Assembly (NCBI RefSeq): GCF_002999335.1
Contig: NW_020312258.1
Span: 434,001 to 498,000, forward strand
Direction: 5' to 3'
Length of the DNA: 64,000 nucleotides
Source: Cyclospora cayetanensis
Lineage: Eukaryota > Apicomplexa > Conoidasida > Eucoccidiorida > Eimeriidae
Within the stretch, counting starts at the first letter, position 1. Each line of letters starts with the position of its first letter. Below are positions 20,901 through 32,400 of the stretch, in pieces. Made by a program: the position numbers and the translations under genes. The notes below the pieces were generated by a model. That model was not told where the DNA came from and searched no databases. It saw only the letters and a program-made list of their open reading frames with translations.

Positions 20901-22842
20901 CTACATGCACATACTTCAATCGACAAGAAGCTTTCAGTCTAGAAAATTCAAGCTAATTCAATAGGAAGGCCAGTTGTATGCCTTCGCCGTTCGTAAGACG
21001 CGGCTAGAGAGTGCCCTGAATTGCAAATAATAAGTCGATGCGATGGTAGAGGCCTCTGAAGTAGAAGGTATTCGAATGTCGCTTCAGTCAGACATCGCCT
21101 CCTGCTGGCGGAAGTGGATGCATGCATCAGGAGCTGCTGCTGTTGTGAGAGAAGGCGAGCATGTGCAGTTTTGTATCTTGCGTATTTACCAATCACGAGA
21201 ACATGTCTTTGAAGTGCCTGCACGCGGAGTCCAAGTATCTCCAGCTTCAAGATATGGAATGCCGCGAGGCTGTCTCGGAGTCTGTCCGCTCTTTGCTGCT
21301 GCTCCTGCTGCAAAGATAACAGCTGCGGATCTAAAGTGTGAACTTCCTCTCCTGTTATTGGGTTGAAAACGGGCAGCGCGGAGGGAAAGATGCTCATGAA
21401 GTTCTTCTGCAGCTCAAGCGCTCGCTCTATGCGCCTTTTGCGCAGCACAGCAGTAGGCTCTGCAGCTGCAAAGTCAAAAAGCTCTATCCCAGCAGCAAAC
21501 CCCGCCGCAGGCTGTGCGGGCGCAGGTGCAGGCACTCCAGCTGTGCCTGCGATAACCAAGGAAACTAGCACAGCACGGCTGTAGCTAGATGGCTAGCCAC
21601 TGCACGGAGCACAGAAGCGAACGCAGCGGTTCACGCTGCGGACGCAGATACACTCAGCTCAGCACCGTAAAAAAGACGAGCTCAAAAACATGAACGTGAA
21701 AAAGGAAAGAATCGACGCAAAAAGGAGGTTTTAGAGGAGGAGACACACAAGCGCACAGTGTACAAAACTAAAGGCCTGCCTGGCTAATTGTTGCTAGAGA
21801 GCTGATAGCCAAGCCGCCTTAGTGCTTCTTGTGCCCTTGAACGTATTCTCAAGAGAGCTCTCAATCAGTATGCCCATGCATTCGTACGTACAGACACCCG
21901 CGGCTTTGCAAAACGTGAGACAGGTATTCGGAAAACGAATCGCTACCAATTTGCGTCAGGATGTGTGCGTGTTGCGTGAGTGTAATCGGGATGGAGAGTT
22001 GGGAAATCGATGGGGAAATCAAAGCCTTTAACGATAGAGAGCTACGTATGTCTTTTGTTCAGATACGGAGTGTATGTACACCGGCGTCCATCTACTGCGC
22101 TACTTAGACTCCACAGAGCGCGCGCACGCGCGAGACAGATAGAGCGAGCGACACGCATGCATGCACACATATAACCACCGACTTGCATGTAACTATATGT
22201 ATGTGAATATTTATATTTGTGTATACATACAACTACACATGTGGGGGTACCAAGACAGAGAGGTGTTTCTCTGTCCATCGCGATGAAGAAGCGCAGGTAC
22301 CAGCAGCAGGGAAGGTGCGATTTGAGATGTTTCGCACATAAAATAAATATGCATGCACTGGTGAACATCGAATGCAGGTGAGCAGCCCTCTGTGTACATG
22401 CATGCATAAAGGCTGAGAGCCCGAACGCGTCTCTCATTCCTCCTTCTTCTCTCTCTCCCCGCATCCCCCCACCCCCGAAAATGCATGCAGACTTTCCTGC
22501 AATAAACAAGGGAGCCAAAGCCCCTTGACTCCTTGAGAAAAGCGAGGGACATGAGAGACGGAGGGAGAGCGGTAGAGAGAGAGAGAACGAATGACATACA
22601 TACATACACACATACATACACACACACACATGCATACATACATACAAAAACACGTGCAAAAGAAACGATGGTATCTTACGAAGTATGCCTTTGAGTTTTT
22701 CTGTGAGCTCGCGTTTTCCTTTTTCTTTTTCTTCATCGTATCCCTGACTCGCACGCAGAGCAGCATCGTGTGGCAATGGATAAGCGCAAGCTTGCAAGCT
22801 CACGCCGAGCATACAAAAGCGCTGAAGGCCCTGTACATACAC
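16582..22842 (-). CDS. Protein with three tandem LamG-like domains
   Basis: ConA-fold/LamG-like domains usually bind sugars or proteins outside cells. Read 5' to 3' (high to low coordinates), the exons are: about 22830-22680 (charged, donor GTAAGA, phase 1); 21546 to about 21000 (Pro/Ala then helical, acceptor phase 1); 20724-20024; 19823-18785; 18046 to about 17490; 17089-16582 (TGA). LamG-1, exon 20724-20024: [20 protein letters not shown], broken by a Ser/Asp/Lys insert. LamG-2, exon 19823-18785: [29 protein letters not shown] and [18 protein letters not shown]. LamG-3, last two exons: [20 protein letters not shown] and [20 protein letters not shown]. Phases fit from 20724 to 18046. A poly-Ser tract (CTG) opens exon 18046. 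The 21.0-20.7 kb join and the join into 17089 are open. It may be the 3' half of the gene to its right. Confidence 0.65.
18106..18452. repeat. ACACAGATACACAT minisatellite in a LamG intron
   Basis: About 345 bp of 12-bp-like units (acacagatacacat with cgc and tata variants) within the intron 18784-18047 of the LamG gene. The unit length keeps many frames open on both strands, so any predicted H/T/Q/I or C/V/Y protein is spurious. Confidence 0.92.
20779..20925. repeat. CA-rich intronic repeat
   Basis: An uninterrupted CA run (20779-20802) is followed by acatacacagacattcatacacc-like degenerate units. It sits just upstream, on the sense strand, of the acceptor of exon 20724. Confidence 0.8.
22588..22650. 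repeat. ACATACAT/CA intronic repeat
   Basis: About 60 bp of acatacata and cacacaca, starting some 30 bp inside the intron that follows donor 22680 (minus strand). Confidence 0.8.
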
Positions 22843-23499
22843 TGCGCGAGAGCATCTTTGCTACGGCTGCGGCGTACTTCTATGAGTCTCCCCTCGGCAT
22901 CCAAGCCGAATGCGAGGAAGCGGTCGCGCGGTAGTTCTCTGGCCACTGCAGCGGCACCATGTCAAGCGTCTCGCAGCAAGCAGCAGGCGGATTCATGAAG
23001 ACACCCACGTGCACAGTTTGGGGAGAGAGCGCATGCATGGGGTGCAGAGCGAGTGGGAACGGGCAGGCCGGCACGGCGGGGGATACAGGCAAATGCGGTG
23101 TTACAAGAGGTCAGCAAGACTGCAGAGAAGGGAAGGACTGCGGAGGGGGCAGCAAGCAGCGAGAAAAAACGAGGCATAAAGAGGCAGCTGCATTAGCTGC
23201 GTCATGCCCATCAATAACGAGAGATGAGACCGCTTCCTTGTAAGTGTACAGGCAAGATGCGGAGAGAGCAGAAAGGACAGCAGAGGGCAGTGCAGCACGC
23301 GCATTTGAAGGGGATTTTAAGCCCTCAGACGGCTTCTTATGTTTGATACGCAAATAGCATGAACTAAGAGGGGTGGGAGAAATGCTAAAGAGCTTAGAAC
23401 GATGGGGGGCACTTGTGAGTGGGGGACAAACACAGAGAAGACGCGGCTCCGTAGTAGAGCCAGTAGAGACCGATGTACAGAGGCACAGGGCAGTGTTTA

Positions 23500-26400
23500 C
23501 ACCAACCATAATTGCGGAAGAAGCTGCCCAAGCCACTCGCACGCTGCCGAGGTGCTCAAGGAGTCGCGTGGCATCTCACCCTCAATGACATAGTCCGAGA
23601 TATCCAACAAACCGCAGTGCAACACTATACGAACGGCCTCCTACGGCACAACAAACGGTAGAGGCCCCCCAAAGCTTCGTCATGCAGACGCAATGCTTGA
23701 AGAGGAAAAGATGTTTACAGCCGGCACAACTGCAAAGGCGACTTAAAATTTTTACGAATGGCGCAATCCAGACAGCACGACAGCAAGCACAGGGCCCCCT
23801 GCGCAGCCTGCTCGCACTGTGTATGTAGACATTCATGGAATATATATTCATGTAACATATATGTATAGGCGGGGGGGAGAGGGGAGGAAAACAGTCGGAA
23901 GGTGTTTTCATGGCTTGCCTGAATAAGAACGGCTCTCAAGTCTTCATCTGAGGGGTGCCTGGGATCGAGACTCGGTGTCTTTGCCTTCTCGGCAGCTGCT
24001 CTAATCTCAGCATCCTTTGTTGGCTTGGTGCTAACGAGGCATAGAGAGGGATCTTGAAGGCAAGGGTATCGCAAAAGCCCCATACGCCACCCCATCGTGT
24101 AGATTTCGAGAAGTTCGGTAATTGGCATGCGCTGATACCGTTTGATCAGCTCTCGTTTATACCGGAGTAGGCCCTTGCAAGCCGGCGCTATCTGCGATCG
24201 ATGACAGCCCACGCAAGCACACAGATCCTGTGTCAAAAGAATCTTGCCGCAAGCAGCGAGCAACAAATAGCCGATTTTGGCAGTTGACAGGAAGCTCAAC
24301 GGGGAACCGACGGCGCAACGCGCAGGCACAGAAGTACTCCCCATAAACCCCGCAAACAGATGCATGCAAGTGCAGACATTAGCGCATGCAGCAGAAAGCT
24401 GCCGCAGGCTGCATGGTGGTCTCCCCGCCAGCGCCGCTCTCAGACAGGCGATCAGCAGAGAATGCTGTGCCTCGTTTCTTAGCAGCCTTTCCCAAGTGCC
24501 AAAGTCTGCGCTGTGTAGCGACACCTCGTTCGGGTCAAATCCGTGTTCCCTTAGGATTGTGAACGCCTCAACTCTGCCCATCGACGGGAATGTTTCCATG
24601 AGCGTTAAATGCAGCAGCGCCGCTAAGGCCTAAGCGCATTGGCAGAACCCCACAAAGGCCACACATTCCCCTGAGCTGCCTAGAAAAATACCAAGCGCAG
24701 AAGACTCCTGCCTCGGGAGAGTTTTGAAGCGAAAATAGCCACTCCTTTCATGCCGCCTACACGCTACACGCTTCTGAAAGCTCGAGAGGGATGTTGATTG
24801 CGCTCGAGAGGGATGTTGATTGCGCTCGAGAGGGATGCGTGTAATCATCTAAGCATCCGACTGAGGAGACGTGCTGCACTTCACGGACTCTCGGAGTGCT
24901 CTCGACTTGCTTCACCGTCTGGAGCAGCGTGTCTTTGACTTCCCCCCTGGGGATAGGGAGCAACATGAGCCGTGTAAGCAGCTGTGCAGATTCCTCTTCT
25001 TCTCCCTCCCCCTTGCACACCAGCGCGGCAAGACGATGAATGCCTATGCGAGGATTGCGCAGGCCCAATCGCCAGTGGCGATGAAAAGTATCGCCTTTTC
25101 CCTCACGCTCAGCTTCCAGAAGTCTGCAACGAGAGAGGCAGGCGCAGCCGAAAGAAGCTTCAGCAGAAGATGAGTGCATGTGAAGAAGAAGCAGCACACG
25201 TATAAGATGCTGCATTCGAAGCAGGCGCAGAGCCGTAGAAATACGAGAAGCCAGAGCCGTAGAAATACTAGAACAGCAGCAGGCAGCGAAGGCAGTAGAC
25301 ACAGCACCAGAAGCAGCAGGCAGCGAGGGCAGTAGACACAGCACCAGAAGCAGCAGCAAGAGCAGTAGGAACAGAGGGAGACTCAGATGGGGAAAGGCGT
25401 AAGAAATGCGAGCTTTTTTGCAAAAAAAATTTCCCCCTTAGACGTCTTTCCTGTCCAGCTACGAATACACAAGCAACCCGCAGGTGCTTCTCAGATCTTA
25501 GCTACGGCAGCAGACCACGTGCTTTGACACTTCTACACACTTTAGTCTCTCTCTCTTATACTCTTTTTCCAGAGTCTCGTCTTGCTCCTGAGTTCGTATC
25601 GCCTCTAAGCGACCCCTTGCAGACCGGAAGACATCTCCCACCTGTCGGACGACTTTGAATCGATGACGCAGCTTCCGAATGATGCTGTGACAGCAACCAT
25701 ATTCTACAAATCCGAGAAACACGCTTCAGCAGCGGCTGAAAGAAGGCCTCCCCTGCTACCGCTTTTGTAATGCCCTCAGAGGGAGACTCGGAAGGCTTAA
25801 ATTAAGGGGTTGCAGAAGCGGGGATAAAAGTGAGGAGTTGGGTTTGAGGGGGGGAAAGGGAGGTTAAGGGACCCTCGGCCTTGAGCATTCATGAATTAAA
25901 AAGGCGCTAAAATAGGGAACAACGCTCAACTAAAATTCGCAGCGTGCATGCACACACTCCTGCCTATTACGACGCGCGGTTATATATGTATGTATATGTG
26001 TTCATGTATGTATGTGTGTTTATGTATGTGTATGTATGTGTGTTCATGTATGTATGTGTGTTTATGTATGTGTACGTATGTGTGTTCATGTATGTATGTG
26101 TGTTCATGTATGCATGTGTGTTCATGTATGTATGTGTGTTCATGTATGCATGTGTGTTCATGTATGTATATGTATGTGTGTTCATGTATGTATGTGTGTT
26201 TATGCGTGTATGGGTGTTTATGTATGTATGTATGCGTGTTTATGTATATGTATGTGTATGTGCTTATGTATGTGTATGGATGTGTGTTCATGTATGCGTG
26301 TTTATGAAAGTGTATGTATGGATGTATATGTGTTTATGTTTGTGTATGTGTATAGACAGCGGCCTCAAAAATTAACAGCAGCGCAAGAGGAAATCCGCAG

Positions 26401-29400
26401 CGTCCTCAGGAGACGCACAAGTTGAACACACTGGCACTGACCCTGTTGTGATGAGCACTGCGATGAAATGCAGCAAGGTGAGAACGATCCTTGCCACGAC
26501 GGCGATCCATCCTAGCGCCTGCAGCAAGCAACCGCATGCCAAGACCGTATAGACGCAAACAAATCCAAAAAAATACTGCTTTTTTCGAGCACGAAGCATG
26601 CAGCCAATGAAGCAGCTGCTTTACGGTGCCTTTTATAAGGGCAAAAGGCTGAAAATTCAGAACGAGCGAACGCACCGAGCTCCATGATTCTTCGGGGAAG
26701 GCACCGTTGTAAAAAGCCACGCAAAAAGCGATCAGGGAGACCGCCAGGGAGCATCTGCAAACCATCATCGTCCGCAAAGACTGAAGATAAAGATACGTCA
26801 ACACCCACTGTTATACTACAAATCGAATTTGCGCAGCACTCCTCGTGCACCATCCATCACAAGCCCATGGGAGGTGAAATGCAAGACGCAGCAGCAACGC
26901 ATAGCAGCATCAAGACAGACGATCCACACCCGGTTGCTCGAGACGCCATCATGTGTCTTTCCTTTATGTATATCGGCAGACTGCAGACGCAGTAGAATCC
27001 ACAAGAACGTCATCACACGGCCTCTCACGAGGGCAGTCTCAGGTGTCTACGCATGTGTAGTGCAGACATGGCTGTTAACACGGCGCAGCTGCTTTTCCAA
27101 CAAGCAACAGCTACCAGGACAAAACACATAATCCGCCCATCATGGCTCGTCATCAGTGTGGCTAGCCACGCTCTCAAAGAGTCGATTACCGAAACAGTCA
27201 AAACGCTTGGCAGCGTCAATGCTGCGCTTAAACCTCTCTTTCTCTCTCTCTGTGTATGCGTATATGTGTGTCTGTTTAGATTCGTCTTTCTTTCACCGTC
27301 TTCCTGTATCTTTTTCTCTATGTTTCTCCGTTTCCCTCTCTATCTCTCTTTCTCTACCTCTATCTCTATCTGCTTCTCTGTCCCTACCTCCCTACCTCTC
27401 TCTCTCTGTTCTGTACGCTAGCAGATTCGCCAAAACGGTAGCGAGCTTTCCGATTTTTGGATGCAGAGGACGCACCTGAGATGGAGGGCAGCATAGGCCA
27501 ATATGACGTTGATGGTGGCGATTGTCTGCGTGATGGAAGTGAGTTGTGGCACAAGTGCCTTGGCGAAGAAACCTGACGGCCCTTCGCGATTTGCCATAGT
27601 GAAGGAAGTTGTTGTTGATACGGAAATCGAGATTTGGATAAGGTGCACACACATTTGCTGAAACAAATACCACCAGAAATACCTTCTATTGAAGCCTGAC
27701 ACAAGCCACCCCGCCGTTAAAGGGTGCCTGCGGTATTACAGAAACACAAGCGCATACATACATATATATATATCTACATGCAGCAACAGCAACTGCACAT
27801 GGCGCTGTATGCATAGACACCCCCACATCCACCTGCGTGTGCAGTTCTGCTTCTGCAGCTGCTGCACGGAGAGACAGCGGGTACAGAGGGCATGCGAAAG
27901 AGCGCCTCTCTGACGCAGTCCATAGGGTAGAGGCCATCCCACAGAGGGATATTTGATACACACGGGAAGCGCGTGTCAGGGGAATAACAATAGGCTGGCG
28001 GCAGTTATGCGGTGCAGATAAAGAACGCGCCTTTAGAAAGAACTCGAAGAAAAATACCACCAACGTGGAAATGGAGAGGGGAGGGGCGAGGGAGAAGGCA
28101 GGTGGGAACCATTTGCTGAAGAAACTAGGATATCTAGCTATAAATCTCAACGTTCCTGCACTGTATATGCATATAGGTGTATGCGCATAGACATACACAT
28201 ATATCTATATATATATACACATGCAAATATATATGTATATATGAACATATACATATCTGTCATGCGTCTTACTCCTCAAGAAGAGACCTCCCATTTCTTC
28301 GACCCCAACATAAAAGCGAGAACTCGATGAGTGGCACGACGATGGTCCAAAGAATAAGCATGCCTAGCCCTACAGGAAACCAGCTAGCCATGGATAAGGA
28401 TACGCTGGAGCTGGAGAGCAGGTGGCTGTACACCGGCTGCATCTGGGAGGCGTCACGCGAGCACAAGCCGAACAACAAGGTCCTGAGACACGTATACATA
28501 TATGCATATATATATACATATATATCCATGTACATTCATATATATACATATACATTCATATATATACACATATATACATATAGCGCAGATGTCAATGACT
28601 TGGCGTGTGCTGACCACCGCAGGTAGTTGTAGCAGACATGCATCAGCACGACAATCGCCAGCACAAACGACACTGCAGCAAGATGCATGCCTGTACATGC
28701 AGCTTGAATGATCTTATTGTCTACTGACACGCGAGCTGCAGCCTCAGCAGAATGCAGCTCTCAGAGGCAGCTACAACAGCACATATACATACACATGTAC
28801 ACATACATATATACATACATACGTATCTATACATATACATATATACATGCAAACACGTACATACATACATATATATATAAATACAAACATACACACATAT
28901 ATACGCATACATATATACAGACATACATAGATATACATATTTGTACATGAAACCTCCCTATACACCGCAGCCAAGTGCTGCAGCAGCAGCAGTAGCACAG
29001 CACTCCATCTGCCGACGCACTGGGAGACAGAAAAAGTAAGGAGGTGATGCATCACAATCCACGAGCCGAGGATCCAGGATCGTCTCTTCCACTGCGCTCC
29101 ATGCGGTGTTGCGTCTGTGAAAAGTGGTCCGACGTCTGCATCGTCGCTAAGAACTGAAACGGCAGTTTCGCGTTCCTCCTCTACAGAGACTTCTTGAGGG
29201 GCTTGCTGAATTACTTTAATCCCCGGATGTTGCTGCTGCGTAGCTCGGCCGAAGGTTGCCGCTCCCACATCAGCACCCCCTGCAGCAGCAGGGGGTGCAG
29301 GAAGTGCCTCGTGAAGAGGCGTTTCCACGAACTGGAGAGGCTTTGCCAGACTGTGCTCTGCCTGGTCCTGAAAGCGCAGATGCCTCTTCCACTTGCCAGT

Positions 29401-32400
29401 GCTACTATCTGCTTTGCTCGCTGCCACTCCCCTCAGACGAGCAGTTAGCGATGTCGATCCGCCAGCGCCTTCCGCCGAGAGTGCGTCCGCTTCTTCTTGT
29501 GGGAGAAGAGCTGCTGCTGGTGCAGGAGATGCAGGAGCAGGAGCAGTGCTTGTCGCTGCCGCTGCTCCTGCATCTCCTGCTGCTTCTGAAGTTCGTGAAG
29601 CTGCCAAGTCAAAGAGTTTGCCAGCGTTTGGGCCCAACAGACGCTGCCGCTCTCGCACGATGGTGTTTACTGACACATATACACACAAAAACAAGGAGAA
29701 GGCCATAACCCCCCCGCGTGTGCTTCTTAACTAAGACGCCTTCACGAAAATCTTCTGGAGGGCGCTACACGCCTCGGATTGCGCGCCTAGGAATGTGTTG
29801 AGTTGCTAGGATCTTCAAGCTTTCCCCTGAACCGTCCGTCTTTCCTCGCCCTCTTTCTCCCTCCTACTGTCTCCCTCAACCTTGACCCCCTGTAGAGGAA
29901 GCGCAGTCGACTGCCTGACAGCTCAGGAGTTCGAAGCTGCGATCTCAGAGAGGCTAGGGGGCGTGAGGAACAATGAACTAGGCAGAAACAGACCGATCTC
30001 AGGAGTATTTTCCAGAGGGTTCCTATAGGCGTCGTTCGCAATATTCTGCCTGTCCAGTTCTTCCTGGTGCTTCGCCGCATCTCGCTGATGCAGTGCATGC
30101 AAGAAAAGGCCTAAGACGATGGCAAAGGGTAGCAAGGCTAAAGGAAGAAATCCAGCAACGACCACTTGCTTCTCTGCTAGAGAGGCCCAACTGTTTCTCT
30201 GACAGCGCATGCAGGCAGCAGCAAAAGAAGAAAATGCTTTTTCTGAGAAACTTGGGAAGGCTTTGAAGAGCAGGGGCAGAAGAGCAGCTGTGGGGCAGTG
30301 GAAAGACACCTGACGGCGGAGAAGAAACGGTAAGAAAAAGCAGGCACGAGACAGAATAAGCAAAAGGATATCAAAAGCCATGGGCAGCAGCTAAAGCTGT
30401 GCAAAGCGCGGCACGCCACACACTGAAGAGGGTCGACCACACACAGACACATACACAGACATACACACAGACACATATGCACACAGACAGACACACATGC
30501 ACACAGACACATACACATACACACAGACACATACACAGACATACAGACATACACATAGACATGCAGACACATACACAGACATACACACACAAAAACACAT
30601 ACACAGACATACACACAGACACATACACACAGAGACATACACAGACATACACACAGACACATACACACAGAGACATACACACAGAGACATACACACAGAC
30701 ACATACACACAGAGACATACACAGACATACACACAGACACATACACACAGACACATACACAGACATACATACACACACAAAAACACATACACAGGCATAC
30801 ATACACAGACATACACACATACACAGACATACATACATACACAGATAGACCTACACAAAGACACATACACAGACATACAGAGATACACATAGACATGCAG
30901 ACACATACACAGACATACACACACAAAAACACATACACAGACATACACACAGACACATACACACAGACACATACACACCTATGTATAGGCACATTTATGT
31001 ATATGCGCACACATATTTGCACATGTATTTCCACACATCTATATGCATGCACACATATATCTATATAAACCGTAAGCTTATCGATAGAGGAAAGCCGCGA
31101 TGGACGTGCAGTGCACGACTGCACGGCGATCCTTACTCCGTCGAGGCACTGCACCAGCTGTGGGAGTGGAAATCCAAGTGAGAAGGCACCCAGGATAAGC
31201 CATTGTTGCGACGATACGGTGTGTAGGAGGGGGCTGCAAACGCGTACAGCAGCATCGCTTCAAACACGACCACAATGATTAATATCCCTATCTCCTATTC
31301 GCGAGCATCCCAGCACACAGTGCGAGCAGCTGCAGGACCATCACTACCACCACGACCATTAGCAGCAGAAACGCGCGCATACGTGGGAAGAGAGAGACAG
31401 AGATGAAGGGAGAACTGGAGAGAGATAGAAAGAAAAAGGAGAAAGAAATAGCAAAAGCTACACCAGCGGCAGGAGAAACACGAAGAGCGCTTGCCATCGG
31501 CAGGGTTTAAGCCGCAAGCCGCAGAAAGCGCCTGTCAAGAAGGGGAATATGAGGGCTGTTGAAGATTTCTACAAGCCGCAGCAACAGTCTCAAGAAAGGC
31601 AACACGTATAGGGCCCGAGGCTGCGTGTATACGCTTACGGGAGGTTGGACATGAGCTGCCAGAAAAAGGAGATACTCCTGAGGGTGGAAATAAGCTGCGA
31701 GGCATCTTCAAAGAGAACAGCGCGCCTCACCCACCAAAGGGAAACACCCGTCAAGACAAAGACACAAATGAATAAGCCACAAGGCAGTCCGTATTGGAGC
31801 GCGCCACAAGCAAGACAGCCGCGATAGAAAGGAAAGAGCAGCGTATCACTGTAGCCAGAGGCACACTGCGAAAAACACAAGGCAGCGGATTTGCGAACAA
31901 AAAACACCTGGAGAGAAAGCCACTTATGCGTCTCTCTTTCTGAAGCTGTCGTGACGGCGGCAGCACTGGAGTGTACAGACAGCCGAACCGTTTTTTTCTG
32001 CTGCTGCACCGCAAACGGGGGGAGGAACCAGCAAGGGGTAGGGGGACCCCTCAAAACAGCATTAGCTCCGTCTGTGATCTCAGCAACGGAAACAGCCGCT
32101 GCCGTACTGGCAACAGACTTACGTCGCCACAAAACACGCCATCCGTGCCATCCGCGCATGGCTCCTCTGGAGTACCCGTGCAATATGTTTCTCTGCTGCA
32201 TGCATATCGAAATTCAAGCTTTGCGCTGTCCTTCCCCACTTCCTCACAAAAGGGATGCTCGCCACGGCTGTCTTTTGCAGCAGAATCGCCGCAGACAGAC
32301 TTCCATGACCACCAGCCACCCTCCTCAGCAGAAGTGCGAATACACCACTCTAACGGCTCTTCGCAGGGAACACATGAAGCATCGGAAGATGAAGGCTTCG

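Noticed and set aside
21546..21571. GTG at 21571 as the start of the LamG gene
   Set aside because: It lies inside a good polypyrimidine/AG acceptor (exon from 21546) whose phase matches a donor at 22680; no ATG is present.
30177..31154. Minus-strand Cys/Val/Met/Tyr-rich frame
   Set aside because: Translation of the CACAGACACATA minisatellite; only its last part (below about 30310) is a real membrane exon, in a locally shared frame.
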